Below are positions 26,333 to 34,272 of a DNA stretch of 43,123 bases, one piece after another. The position numbers and the translations under genes were made by a program. Within the stretch, counting starts at the first letter, position 1, and each line of letters starts with the position of its first letter. A model generated the notes under the pieces. It did no database searches, was not told the DNA's origin, and saw only the letters and a program-made list of their open reading frames with translations. This DNA comes from Thermoanaerobaculum sp. (GTDB lineage: Bacteria > Acidobacteriota > Thermoanaerobaculia > Multivoradales > UBA5704), in assembly GCA_021154885.1 (NCBI GenBank), contig JAJKHS010000047.1, forward strand, positions 1 to 43,123. Direction: 5' to 3'.

Positions 26333-26902
26333 ATGAAGACGCTGCACGTCACCACTCGCGAAGAATGGCGCGCGTGGCTCGCCGCGCACCACGCCACCGA
26401 GCGCGAGATCTGGCTCGTCTACTTCAAGCAGCACACGGGGCAGCCCCGCGTCTCCTACGATCACGCCGTCGAGGAGGCCCTCTGCTTCGGCTGGATCGAC
26501 AGCATCGTCCGGCGGCTCGACGACGAAAAGTATGCGCAGAAGTTCACGCCACGGAGGAACACGGCGAAGTGGTCCGAGTCGAACCGCCGCCGGTTCGCCG
26601 ATCTGGTCAAGGACGGGCGGATGACTCCCGCGGGATTCGCCAAGGGTCCACCGGCTTTGGAAACCGATTCCGCAAAGCCGAGCGCGCCGGATCGCAGCGC
26701 GGAGGTCGAGCTGCCGGAGTACATACAGCAGCGGTTCCAGGAGAACCCGAAGGCCTGGCGATTCTTTCAGGATCTCGCGCCGTCGTACCGTCGGCTCTAC
26801 GTCGGGTGGATCAAGGCGGCGAAGCGGGAGGAGACGCGGCAGAGGCGGCTGGAGGAGGCGATCGCACTTCTTGAGCAGAACAAGAAACTGGGCCTCAAGT
26901 AG
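26333..26902 (+). CDS. YdeI/OmpD-associated family protein
   Basis: A 189-aa cytoplasmic protein. It carries the block REIWLVYFKQHTGQPRVSYD, then the family motif EALCFGWIDSIVRRLDD (about residues 48-64) and FTPRRNTAKWSESNRRR. The C-terminus FFQDLAPSYRRLYVGWI also fits YdeI/DUF1801-like proteins, whose biochemical role is poorly known. It starts 12 nt after the radical SAM stop, so the two probably share a transcript. Confidence 0.88.
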   Translation: MKTLHVTTREEWRAWLAAHHATEREIWLVYFKQHTGQPRVSYDHAVEEALCFGWIDSIVRRLDDEKYAQKFTPRRNTAKWSESNRRRFADLVKDGRMTPAGFAKGPPALETDSAKPSAPDRSAEVELPEYIQQRFQENPKAWRFFQDLAPSYRRLYVGWIKAAKREETRQRRLEEAIALLEQNKKLGLK

Positions 26903-26915
26903 ATGTCACCGTTCA

Positions 26916-26953
26916 GGGCGGGTCGAGCCCCCTCCCGCCGTCCAGACCCGCCC
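26916..26953. terminator. Hairpin between convergent genes
   Basis: GGGCGGGTC (26916-26924) pairs with GACCCGCCC (26945-26953) across a 20-nt loop, between the YdeI-like stop and the HD gene stop. It lacks a long T-run, so any terminator role is likely rather than proven. Confidence 0.5.
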
Positions 26954-27670
26954 CTACCCTAAGCCAAGCTCCTCCCCATCCCTCCCCTCCCACTCCGCGT
27001 AGAAGCGGGCGAGGAACTGTTCGAGAAACGCGTGACGCCCCTGCGCGATCCGGCGGCCGGTCTCGGTGTTCATCCTCTCGGCGAGAAGCAGGAGCTTCTC
27101 GTAGAAGTGGTTGATGGCGGTTCCCTGGTTGGCGTAGTAGCTCTCAGCGCTGGCGTGGAGATCGGGGCGCTGCTCGGGATCATGCATCAGCCGCCCCTTG
27201 TGGCCGCCGTAGGCGAAGCAGCGGGCAATGCCGATGGCGCCGATCGCGTCCAGGCGGTCGGCGTCCTGCACCACCTGCCCCTCGCGGGTGCGCATCGGGG
27301 TCGGAACGCCGGCCCCCTTGAACGACAGGTCCGCGATGATCTCGCAGACGTGGGCCAAGATCTCCTCGTCCACTCCCTGCGCCGCGAGCCACTCGCGAGC
27401 CACCTTGGGGCCAAGGGTGACGTCGCCGCCGTTGAGCTTGCGGTCGGAGAGGTCGTGGAGGAGCGCTGCCAGCTCGACCACGAAGCGGTCCGCCGGCTCT
27501 TCCCGCGCGATGGCGAGGGCGTTCTTCCAGACCCGGTAGACGTGCCACCAGTCATGGCCGGAGGACTCCCCCTCCAGCGTCCGGCGCACGTGCTCGACGG
27601 TGCGGTGCACGATCTCGCTGCGATCGGCCGGATCCGTCGGATCGGTTCGATCGGTAGGATTGATCTCCAT
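26954..27670 (-). CDS. HD-domain phosphohydrolase (YedJ/YpgQ-like)
   Basis: About 238 aa from the ATG at 27670. The metal ligands of an HD hydrolase are visible: His39 or His43 (GHDWWHVYRV), His72-Asp73 (LLHDLSD) and DADRLDAIGAIG further on, followed by FAYGGHKG. These match the uncharacterised HD group related to predicted nucleotide phosphohydrolases. The first ~17 residues (PTDRTDPTDPADR) are low complexity and come from a short DNA repeat. It is divergent from the amidohydrolase gene, with only 38 bp between starts. Confidence 0.88.
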   Translation of the reverse strand: MEINPTDRTDPTDPADRSEIVHRTVEHVRRTLEGESSGHDWWHVYRVWKNALAIAREEPADRFVVELAALLHDLSDRKLNGGDVTLGPKVAREWLAAQGVDEEILAHVCEIIADLSFKGAGVPTPMRTREGQVVQDADRLDAIGAIGIARCFAYGGHKGRLMHDPEQRPDLHASAESYYANQGTAINHFYEKLLLLAERMNTETGRRIAQGRHAFLEQFLARFYAEWEGRDGEELGLG

Positions 27671-27708
27671 GGGATCGAGTATAGTCGCCAGCCACCAAGG
27701 AGGACACG

Positions 27709-29391
27709 ATGAAGAGATGGCTCTGCTGCCTCGCGGCGCTCCTGTCTGCGGCGGGCCTCGCCGCCCAGGAGGCGCCCTATGACCTGGTGATCCGCAACGG
27801 CCGGATCGTGGACGGCACGGGCTCGCCCTGGTACGCGGGCGACGTGGCCGTTCGCGGCGGCCGCATCGCCGCCATCGGCCATCTCGGCACGGCGAGTGCG
27901 AAGCGCTCGATCGACGCCGCGGGCAAGATGGTCGCACCCGGGTTCATCGACATGCTGGGCCAGTCGGAGCTGACCATCCTCGTCGAGCCGCGGCTGCCGT
28001 CCAAGATCTACCAGGGGATCACCACCGAGATCACCGGCGAGGGCGGGTCCGCGGCGCCACAGTCCGACGCCCTCGTCAAGGCGGACAAAGTCGGCTACGA
28101 GCACCTGCGCATCGACCCCGACTGGCGGACCTACGGCGAATACTTCGCCCGCCTGGAGAAACAGGGGATCGGGATCAACGTCGCCGACTACGTGGGCGCC
28201 ACCCAGGTGCGACGCATGGTGCTTGGCGACGACGACAAGCAGCCCACGGCGGCGCAGCTCGACCAGATGCGCGCCTTGGTGCGCGAGGCCATGGAGCAGG
28301 GGGCCGTGGGGGTCTCGACGTCGCTTCAGTACCCGCCCGCTCCGTACGCGAAGACCGAGGAGCTGATCGCCCTCGCCACCGAAGCCGCGCGCTTCGGCGG
28401 CGTCTACGCCACCCACATGCGCAGCGAAGGGGATGGCATCCTGCCGGCGCTCGACGAGGCGGTCCGCATCGGCCGCGAGGCGCACATCCCCGTCGAGGTC
28501 TGGCACCTCAAAGTGGCGGGCAAGACGAACTGGGGCCGCATGCCCGAAGTGGTCGCCAAAATCGAGGCGGCCCGCCGCGCCGGGGTCGACATCGCGGCCG
28601 ATACCTACGCCTACCCTGCCTGGTACAACAGCCTCTCGGCTTTCGTGCCGCCCTGGGCGCACGACGGCGGCACGGAGAAGCTCATCGCGCGGCTGCGCGA
28701 CCCGGCGATGCGGGCGCGCATCCGCAAGGACATGGAGACCCCCTCCGCGGCGTGGGACAACGAGTGGCAGGAGATCCCCGGCCCCGAGGCGATCCTGCTC
28801 TGCTCGCTGCATGCCCCGGCGCTCCGGCCGCTGGTCGGCAAAACCCTGGCCGAGGCCGCGAAGCTCCAGGGAAAGGACCCGATCGACGAGCTGTTCGACA
28901 TCCTGATCCAGGACGAGGCCTTCACGGGCGTCGCGGTCTTCGCCATGTCCGAGCCGGACGTTTCCCTGGCCCTGGTGCAGCCCTGGGTATCGATCAACAA
29001 CGACTCCGAGGGCACCTCGCCGGAGGGGTTGCTGGGCGAGCAGCACCCGCACCCGCGGGCCTACGGCACCTTCCCCCGCATCCTGCGCAAGTACGTCCGC
29101 GAGGAGAAGAAGCTGAGCCTGGAGGAGGCGGTCCGCAAATTCTCCGCTCTGCCCGCCGCCCGCCTGCGCCTCGCCGACCGCGGCGTGCTCAAAGCCGGAA
29201 TGTGGGCCGACGTCGTGATCTTCGATCCCGAGACCGTGCGCGACGTCGCAACCTTCGAGAGCCCCAATCAACTTTCGCAAGGGATGGAGTACGTCCTGGT
29301 CAACGGCGTGCCGGTGATCGACGGCGGCAAGATGACGGGCGCCCTGCCGGGCCAGGTGCTGCGGGGGCCAGGGTGGAAGAGGCGTTCTTGA
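27709..29391 (+). CDS. D-aminoacylase-like amidohydrolase, metal motif changed
   Basis: A 560-aa exported amidohydrolase (signal peptide 1-20, ending GLAAQ). Overall it follows N-acyl-D-amino-acid deacylases: DLVIRNGRIVDGTG, GVYATHMRSEGDG, and HLKVAGKTNWG in the barrel. However, the first metal motif, usually a PGFID-HxH form, reads PGFIDMLGQSE (77-87), so both histidines are missing, and the usual GNCG-type cysteine is Glu111 (TGEGGS). It may use one metal or have shifted activity. AAGGAGG precedes the ATG. Substrate unknown. Confidence 0.85.
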   Translation: MKRWLCCLAALLSAAGLAAQEAPYDLVIRNGRIVDGTGSPWYAGDVAVRGGRIAAIGHLGTASAKRSIDAAGKMVAPGFIDMLGQSELTILVEPRLPSKIYQGITTEITGEGGSAAPQSDALVKADKVGYEHLRIDPDWRTYGEYFARLEKQGIGINVADYVGATQVRRMVLGDDDKQPTAAQLDQMRALVREAMEQGAVGVSTSLQYPPAPYAKTEELIALATEAARFGGVYATHMRSEGDGILPALDEAVRIGREAHIPVEVWHLKVAGKTNWGRMPEVVAKIEAARRAGVDIAADTYAYPAWYNSLSAFVPPWAHDGGTEKLIARLRDPAMRARIRKDMETPSAAWDNEWQEIPGPEAILLCSLHAPALRPLVGKTLAEAAKLQGKDPIDELFDILIQDEAFTGVAVFAMSEPDVSLALVQPWVSINNDSEGTSPEGLLGEQHPHPRAYGTFPRILRKYVREEKKLSLEEAVRKFSALPAARLRLADRGVLKAGMWADVVIFDPETVRDVATFESPNQLSQGMEYVLVNGVPVIDGGKMTGALPGQVLRGPGWKRRS

Positions 29392-29394
29392 GGC

Positions 29395-29423
29395 TTGGAC
29401 CCGATCCCGGATTCCTGTAGGCT
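29395..29423 (+). promoter_or_regulatory. Candidate promoter for the GATase/ATP-grasp unit
   Basis: TTGGAC (29395-29400), a 17-bp spacer and TAGGCT (29418-29423), with transcription expected only a few bases before the ATG at 29435. No RBS is visible, so a very short leader or leaderless mRNA is possible. Confidence 0.4.
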
Positions 29424-29434
29424 CTTGACGGGCC

Positions 29435-30565
29435 ATGTCTTTCCTCTGCCGCCACAAGCTCTCCGGTAGCCCCCAGCTCTGCGGTTCCGACCGTCCCGAG
29501 GACGCGCCCTGCGGCGCCTTCGAGTACGTCCGCGTCGAGCGGCCGGAGGATCTGCCGCCCCCCGATCCCAGCCTCGTCGATGTCGCAGTGCTGGACATGA
29601 ACCACGGCTGGCCCAACCTCGGCCACGACTGCCTCGTCCACGGCCTGCTCGACGTCGCCTGCGAGCTGCTGCCCATCGCCGAGGAGACCGGGGTCCGCGT
29701 CCGCGCGCTGTCCTTCGACGTGCGCCGCGCCCGGCGGATCCCCGAGCCGCCCGGCGGGCGCTTCTCGATCTATCTCGGCACGGGCGGTCCGGGCCATCTC
29801 GATCCTCACGCCAACGACGGCACCTCCAAGTACAGCCAGGGCCTGCGTGAGGACCCCTCCTGGCAGGCGCCGATCTACAAGCTCTTCGACGACATCCTCG
29901 CCGACGAGAGCGCGTCCCTCCTCGCCGTCTGCCACACGTTCGGCGTGATGTGCCACTGGTCGGGGCTGGCCCAGCCGGTCTTCCGCGGCCCGGAGAAGGG
30001 GGGCAAGAGCGCCGGCGTGCTGGAGAACGTGCTCGCGCCCGAGGCCGGGGACCACCCCTGGTTCCGCCGCTTCGGCCAGGAGTTGGCGGCCGGCGGGCGG
30101 CTGCGCATCCTCGACAACCGCCTCTTCGACCTCATCCCGCGCCCCGGCGCGTTCCCGGCCGGGACCGTGCCGATCGGTTGGGAGACGCTGGGCGTCGGCG
30201 GTCCCCGGGGCGACGCGCTGACCATGCTCGAATTCGCGCGCGACAGCGGCGGGGCCATGCCGCGGGTCTTCGGCGTCAACCACCATCCCGAGATCGTGGA
30301 CCGGGCGCGGCAGCTCATCCTCCTAGAGCAGAAGCTGGAGTGCGGCGAGGTGAGCGCGCAGTGGGCAGCGGAGCGCCGGGAGGCCCTGACCCGCGCCTAT
30401 CCGGACGAGGACTCCGACGCCCGCCTGCGGCTCACCTCGGACTACACGCTGCTCGGACCGCTGCGTTTCCACCTCCGGCGGCAGATGCGGCTGCGGACCG
30501 AGTCGCTGGGGTTCCGGGCCGATCTGCACGAGGACAGGGTGGCGGGGAGCGTCCGAAACCCGTGA
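29435..30565 (+). CDS. Class I glutamine amidotransferase-like protein
   Basis: A 376-aa protein with a GATase1 fold. Residues 113-120 (YLGTGGPG) are the oxyanion strand, the nucleophile is Cys166 (LAVCHTFG) and the other triad members are His283/His284 and Glu286 (GVNHHPEI). It is longer than a bare glutaminase domain; residues ~290-376 are helical and unassigned. The stop overlaps the start of the ATP-grasp gene by one base (TGATG). I infer that it feeds ammonia to, or processes a product of, that ligase. Confidence 0.85.
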   Translation: MSFLCRHKLSGSPQLCGSDRPEDAPCGAFEYVRVERPEDLPPPDPSLVDVAVLDMNHGWPNLGHDCLVHGLLDVACELLPIAEETGVRVRALSFDVRRARRIPEPPGGRFSIYLGTGGPGHLDPHANDGTSKYSQGLREDPSWQAPIYKLFDDILADESASLLAVCHTFGVMCHWSGLAQPVFRGPEKGGKSAGVLENVLAPEAGDHPWFRRFGQELAAGGRLRILDNRLFDLIPRPGAFPAGTVPIGWETLGVGGPRGDALTMLEFARDSGGAMPRVFGVNHHPEIVDRARQLILLEQKLECGEVSAQWAAERREALTRAYPDEDSDARLRLTSDYTLLGPLRFHLRRQMRLRTESLGFRADLHEDRVAGSVRNP

Positions 30566-32100
30566 TGCCGCAACCGCCGTTCGCCGTGGATCTCACCCCC
30601 GAGGCCGAGATCGCCAGGTTCCGGGAGCTCCAGCCTCGCCTCCAGGCGGTGTGGGAAGCCCTCATGATGCGCGACGAGGAGCCCCACACCTCGGTCGTCG
30701 TGCCGTCCATGACCCTCGACCAGAGCGAGCTGCGGAAGATCGACGGCGCGAGCTTCTACGAAGAGCGCCTCCTCTTCCTGCTGATCCGGCTTCGCAACCC
30801 GCGGGCGCGGGTGGTCTACGTCACCTCGCAGCCGGTGCACCCGATGATCCTGGACTACTACTTCCAGCTCCTCGCCGGCATCCCCGCGAGCCACGCCCGG
30901 TCGCGCCTGACGCTGCTCTGTGCTCACGACGCCTCGCCGCGCTCGCTGACCGAGAAGATCCTTGAACGACCGCGCCTCGTCGAGCGCATCCGCGAGGGCA
31001 TCCACGACCGCTCGCGCGCCTACCTCACGGTCTTCAACTCGACGCCGGCAGAGCGCCGGCTCGCCGTCCTGCTCGGCATTCCGCTCAACGGCTGCGATCC
31101 CGACCTCGCCCACCTCGGCACCAAGTCCGGCAGCCGCAAAGTCTTCCGTCAGGCCGGAGTGCCCCTGCCCGAGGGCTTCGAGGACCTCCACGGCAAGGCC
31201 GAGGTCGAAGAGGCGCTCGTCGAGCTGGCGGCGCGGCGGCCGGGCCTGCGGCGTGCCGTCGTCAAGCTGAACGACAGCTTCTCGGGCGAGGGCAACGCCA
31301 TCTTCCGCTACCCCGAGGCGGCCAGCCGGGCCGCGGTGCGGGAGGCGCTGCACCGCATCGAGCTGTCGGTGGCCAACGAGACCGTCGAGGAATATTTCGA
31401 GAAGTTCAGCCGGATGGGGGGCATCGTCGAAGAGTTCATCGACGCCGCCGAGAAGGTCTCGCCGAGCACCCAGCTCCGCGTCAGCCCGGGCCGAGAGGTG
31501 GTGCCCATCTCGACCCACGACCAGATCCTCGGTGGCCCTTCCGATCAGGTTTTCCTCGGCTGCAGCTTTCCGGCGCGCAACGAGTATCGGTTGGCCATTC
31601 AGGAAGCGGCGATGCGGATCGGCGAGGTCCTCGCCGCCGAAGGCGTGGTCAGCCGTTTCGCCGTCGACTTCCTGCTCTGGCGCGACGACCCGGCCGCGGC
31701 CTGGAGCCTCGCGGCGCTGGAGATCAACCTGCGGATGGGCGGCACCACCCATCCCTACCTAGCCCTTCAATTTCTCACCGGCGGCCGTCTCGATCGCGAG
31801 ACGGGCCTCTTCTTCTCGCACTCGGGGAACGCCAAATACTACCGGGCGACCGACAATCTCCGCTCCGAGTCCTACCGCGGCCTGCTGCCCGAGGACCTGA
31901 TCGACATCCTCACCGAGAATCGCCTCCACTACAGCCTCGCGACGGACTCCGGCGTCCTCTTCCACCTGATCGGCGCCGTCTCCGAGTTCGGTAAGCTCGG
32001 GTTGACCGCGATCGGCAACAGCCGCGAGGAGGCGGATGGTCTCTACTACAAAACGTTGGAGGTGCTGGACCGGGAGACGGCGTATGGTCGGGCGGGTTGA
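30565..32100 (+). CDS. PGM1-like ATP-grasp ligase
   Basis: A 511-aa protein resembling the ATP-grasp peptide ligase family named after PGM1 of pheganomycin biosynthesis. Visible features are an N-terminal preATP-grasp region (~40-170), KVFRQAGVPLPEG at the ATP-grasp entry (~192-204), a glycine-rich SFSGEGNA loop (~239-246) and the late metal/ATP motif EINLRMGGTTHP (~387-398). It should join a carboxylate to an amine through an acyl phosphate. It overlaps the GATase gene. Product unknown. Confidence 0.83.
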   Translation: MPQPPFAVDLTPEAEIARFRELQPRLQAVWEALMMRDEEPHTSVVVPSMTLDQSELRKIDGASFYEERLLFLLIRLRNPRARVVYVTSQPVHPMILDYYFQLLAGIPASHARSRLTLLCAHDASPRSLTEKILERPRLVERIREGIHDRSRAYLTVFNSTPAERRLAVLLGIPLNGCDPDLAHLGTKSGSRKVFRQAGVPLPEGFEDLHGKAEVEEALVELAARRPGLRRAVVKLNDSFSGEGNAIFRYPEAASRAAVREALHRIELSVANETVEEYFEKFSRMGGIVEEFIDAAEKVSPSTQLRVSPGREVVPISTHDQILGGPSDQVFLGCSFPARNEYRLAIQEAAMRIGEVLAAEGVVSRFAVDFLLWRDDPAAAWSLAALEINLRMGGTTHPYLALQFLTGGRLDRETGLFFSHSGNAKYYRATDNLRSESYRGLLPEDLIDILTENRLHYSLATDSGVLFHLIGAVSEFGKLGLTAIGNSREEADGLYYKTLEVLDRETAYGRAG

Positions 32101-32128
32101 AGGGATGACGGCGTGAGAGGAGAGCGAA

Positions 32129-32581
32129 ATGCCGCAGTCCCTGGCCCGCATCCTGGTGCACATGATTTTCAGCACGAAGAATCGCGTCCCGGTTCTGACT
32201 CCTGAGATTCAGGATGAGCTCCATCCGTACCTCGCGGTCGTATTGCGCGAGTACGATTGTCCTCCGTTGCAGGTCGGCGGCGTCGAGGACCACGTCCATA
32301 TGTTGTTTGGTCTGTCACGGACCCGAACCGTGGCGCAGGTGGTCGAAACGGTGAAGACCAGCTCGTCCAAATGGATCAAGACCAAGGGACCGGCCGTCGC
32401 GCAATTTCATTGGCAGACCGGCTACGGCGCCTTTTCGGTCAGCCAATCGAACGCCGACTCCGTGATGCGATACATCCAGAATCAGGCGGAGCACCACCGC
32501 AAGGTGACATTCCAGGAGGAGTACCGGAAATTCCTGCGGCGATATCAGATCGCCTATGACGAGAAATACGTCTGGGATTGA
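32129..32581 (+). CDS. IS200-like (Y1/RAYT-type) transposase
   Basis: A 150-aa HUH single-strand transposase. The HUH pair is His55/His57 in VEDHVHMLF and the catalytic Tyr is Tyr115 in VMRYIQNQAEHH. There is no accessory TnpB. It is followed at ~140 bp by a large composite palindrome, the arrangement expected of REP-associated transposases that act on palindromic repeats in trans. GAGAGGAGAGCG precedes the ATG. Intact, so possibly active. Confidence 0.9.
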   Translation: MPQSLARILVHMIFSTKNRVPVLTPEIQDELHPYLAVVLREYDCPPLQVGGVEDHVHMLFGLSRTRTVAQVVETVKTSSSKWIKTKGPAVAQFHWQTGYGAFSVSQSNADSVMRYIQNQAEHHRKVTFQEEYRKFLRRYQIAYDEKYVWD

Positions 32582-32723
32582 AACCGCCTCGGAGATGGTC
32601 ACCCATTGGGACCGATGATCGCGCCCTGTCGGAGGGCCGTGATCCACCGGTCACCCAATTGTAGTTCTAATCGGCGCTCGCCGGATACTGCTGCATTGCC
32701 GGCCTTCATCGTGGACCTGGCTG

Positions 32724-32992
32724 CCGGTTTGAGGCCCAACGGGCCGCCCTCCCTAAGCCCAGGGCAACGCCCTGGGTTGGGGTTGCGTCGATTTCCGATG
32801 CGGCCTGAAGGGCCGCGCTAGCCAAGGCCGAGAGGGGCCGCCGCCATTTCTCCATCGTCCGAGGAGAAGACGGTTTGCACAGCGCCCGCTGGTTAGCGCG
32901 GCCCTTCAGGCCGCATCGATATTTCCAATTCCTTGAAACCCAGGGCGTTGCCCTGGGCTGAGGGAGGGCGGCCCGTTGGGCCTCAAACCAAC
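32724..32992. repeat. Composite palindrome beside the transposase
   Basis: Arms at about 32724-32823 and 32890-32992 are inverted copies holding, outward to inward, GAGGCCCAACGGGCCGCCCT, CCCAGGGCAACGCCCTGGG and GCGGCCTGAAGGGCCGCG. This is the same module set as at 11090-11600. The gene-free stretch 32582-33098 otherwise holds only the remnant at 33024-33094. Confidence 0.85.
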
Positions 32993-33023
32993 GGTCAGAT
33001 CATGACGAGAGCCGTGGGATACC

Positions 33024-33094
33024 GCGAGATGACCTATAATATTACAAGACTTTGGAGGTGCTCGACCGGGAGATGGGTTCTGGGTGGAACAGGT
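33024..33094 (+). pseudogene. 3' remnant of a second PGM1-like ATP-grasp gene
   Basis: The stretch encoding YYKTLEVLDRE at the end of the ATP-grasp gene (about 32045-32080) recurs here as TAC AAG ACT TTG GAG GTG CTC GAC CGG GAG, with 3 mismatches in the best 30 nt and an in-frame stop just upstream. It looks like the tail of a diverged paralogue lying beyond the transposase and palindrome. It is not an exact target-site duplication. Confidence 0.55.
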
Positions 33095-33098
33095 AAGG

Positions 33099-34265
33099 TC
33101 AAGCCCCGCTCTGCCAGACGAGGAAGTGGGATTTGCCCCGGGAGGGGACACGCTCCCGCCCCACAAGACCCTCGACTCGAAGTTCTTCTGTGGATTGCCA
33201 TTCTTTGATCCACTTCTTGAGATCACTCTCCCAGACAAGGGGTGACTCAAGGGCCAAGATCCACGCGTCGTCAAACAAGACGCGCTTGCGAATCCTTAGA
33301 AGATCCAGAACGCTCTGCCTCGCCTTGCCGATATAACGGTCCCGAAGCTGACTGTAGTACGGGCTTTCAGTCGCCGTCTCCCTCGCCCAAGAGAGCTCTG
33401 TCTGCCCCGTCCGCTCCTCTCGTTTCCGTCTCTGTGCCCCCTCCCTCAATCGCTCCATCTCCTGCATCGCCGCTTTTTCGGCTTCCTTGAAAACTTCGAC
33501 CCCCTTCGGATGACGTGTGGCATAGATCAAATGGAAATGGGGTCGGTCAATTTCGGGATGTAGAACGATTGCCGGAAGCACGTGCGTAAAGCGCCCCTCC
33601 CGCCTCAACATGCCCCTATACTCGCGGACGAGAGCATCATCAAGATCCTGGCCCGTCAGACCTGCAACTCTATCCCTGACTTCAGCGGACCCGAAAAGTT
33701 CCTCAAAGCTCTGGCGAGAGTTTTCATCCTTCAGGAATCTCCGGATGTGGCTCGTCATGAAGTTGATCAAGACCTCTCCCGGGTCGAGCTTCAGTAGGGG
33801 AGAGATTCGGTGGCAAGCGAACCCCGTCCATCCTGTAGGGTCGATGAAAATGAAAGGGAAAGTCCCTTGAGCTCCTTCGCGGATGAACTTCAGGATAGAG
33901 CTTACCGATTGCTCGAAGGAACCGTTCTGGGGTTTTATTTCCGCGTCCTTCACACCCTCAGCAAAGCTTTCGAGCTGCTGATAGGCGGCTCGATCCTCCT
34001 CCAGAAAGAAGCATCGCAGCCGGAGGTTCTTTCCCTTCTCTCTGTGAGTGGCGCGGGCCTTCCGAAGCTCGTCCAAAGCGATGGCAAACGAGCTGTCCTT
34101 GAGATCAGGAGAGCGGACATTCCATGGGCCAGCAAACCCGTCAATATAGGTGATCGACTCCCATTTGTGGGCAACTATATGCGCGAAACGTTCGAGGTAA
34201 TGCCGAAGAATGTCGTGCTTAACGCGTGTCTGCTCGCGCCTTTCGTAGAGCTCGTCGTTCGTCAT
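33099..34265 (-). CDS. tcmP: Three-Cys-motif partner protein TcmP
   Basis: A 388-aa protein matching the TcmP family that accompanies three-Cys-motif proteins. It has an N-terminal TRVKHDILRHYLERFAHIVA block, YIDGFAGPW, FIFIDPTGWTG and HFHLIYATRHPKG. The FIDPTGW/DGFAGPW elements resemble a methyltransferase-like Rossmann fold, but catalysis is not established. The frame is open upstream of the ATG at 34265; that ATG starts the conserved region and lies 7 nt after the stop of its partner gene. Confidence 0.88.
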   Translation of the reverse strand: MTNDELYERREQTRVKHDILRHYLERFAHIVAHKWESITYIDGFAGPWNVRSPDLKDSSFAIALDELRKARATHREKGKNLRLRCFFLEEDRAAYQQLESFAEGVKDAEIKPQNGSFEQSVSSILKFIREGAQGTFPFIFIDPTGWTGFACHRISPLLKLDPGEVLINFMTSHIRRFLKDENSRQSFEELFGSAEVRDRVAGLTGQDLDDALVREYRGMLRREGRFTHVLPAIVLHPEIDRPHFHLIYATRHPKGVEVFKEAEKAAMQEMERLREGAQRRKREERTGQTELSWARETATESPYYSQLRDRYIGKARQSVLDLLRIRKRVLFDDAWILALESPLVWESDLKKWIKEWQSTEELRVEGLVGRERVPSRGKSHFLVWQSGA

Positions 34266-34272
34266 GCAAGTC

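Noticed and set aside
27187-29676. 829-aa minus-strand ORF across the amidohydrolase and HD gene
   Set aside because: Antisense to a clear amidohydrolase, and in the HD region it reads that gene in a different frame.
32129-33094. Composite transposon with target-site duplication of the ATP-grasp tail
   Set aside because: The repeated tail is long and diverged, unlike the ends left by Y1 transposition, so a decayed paralogue is likelier.
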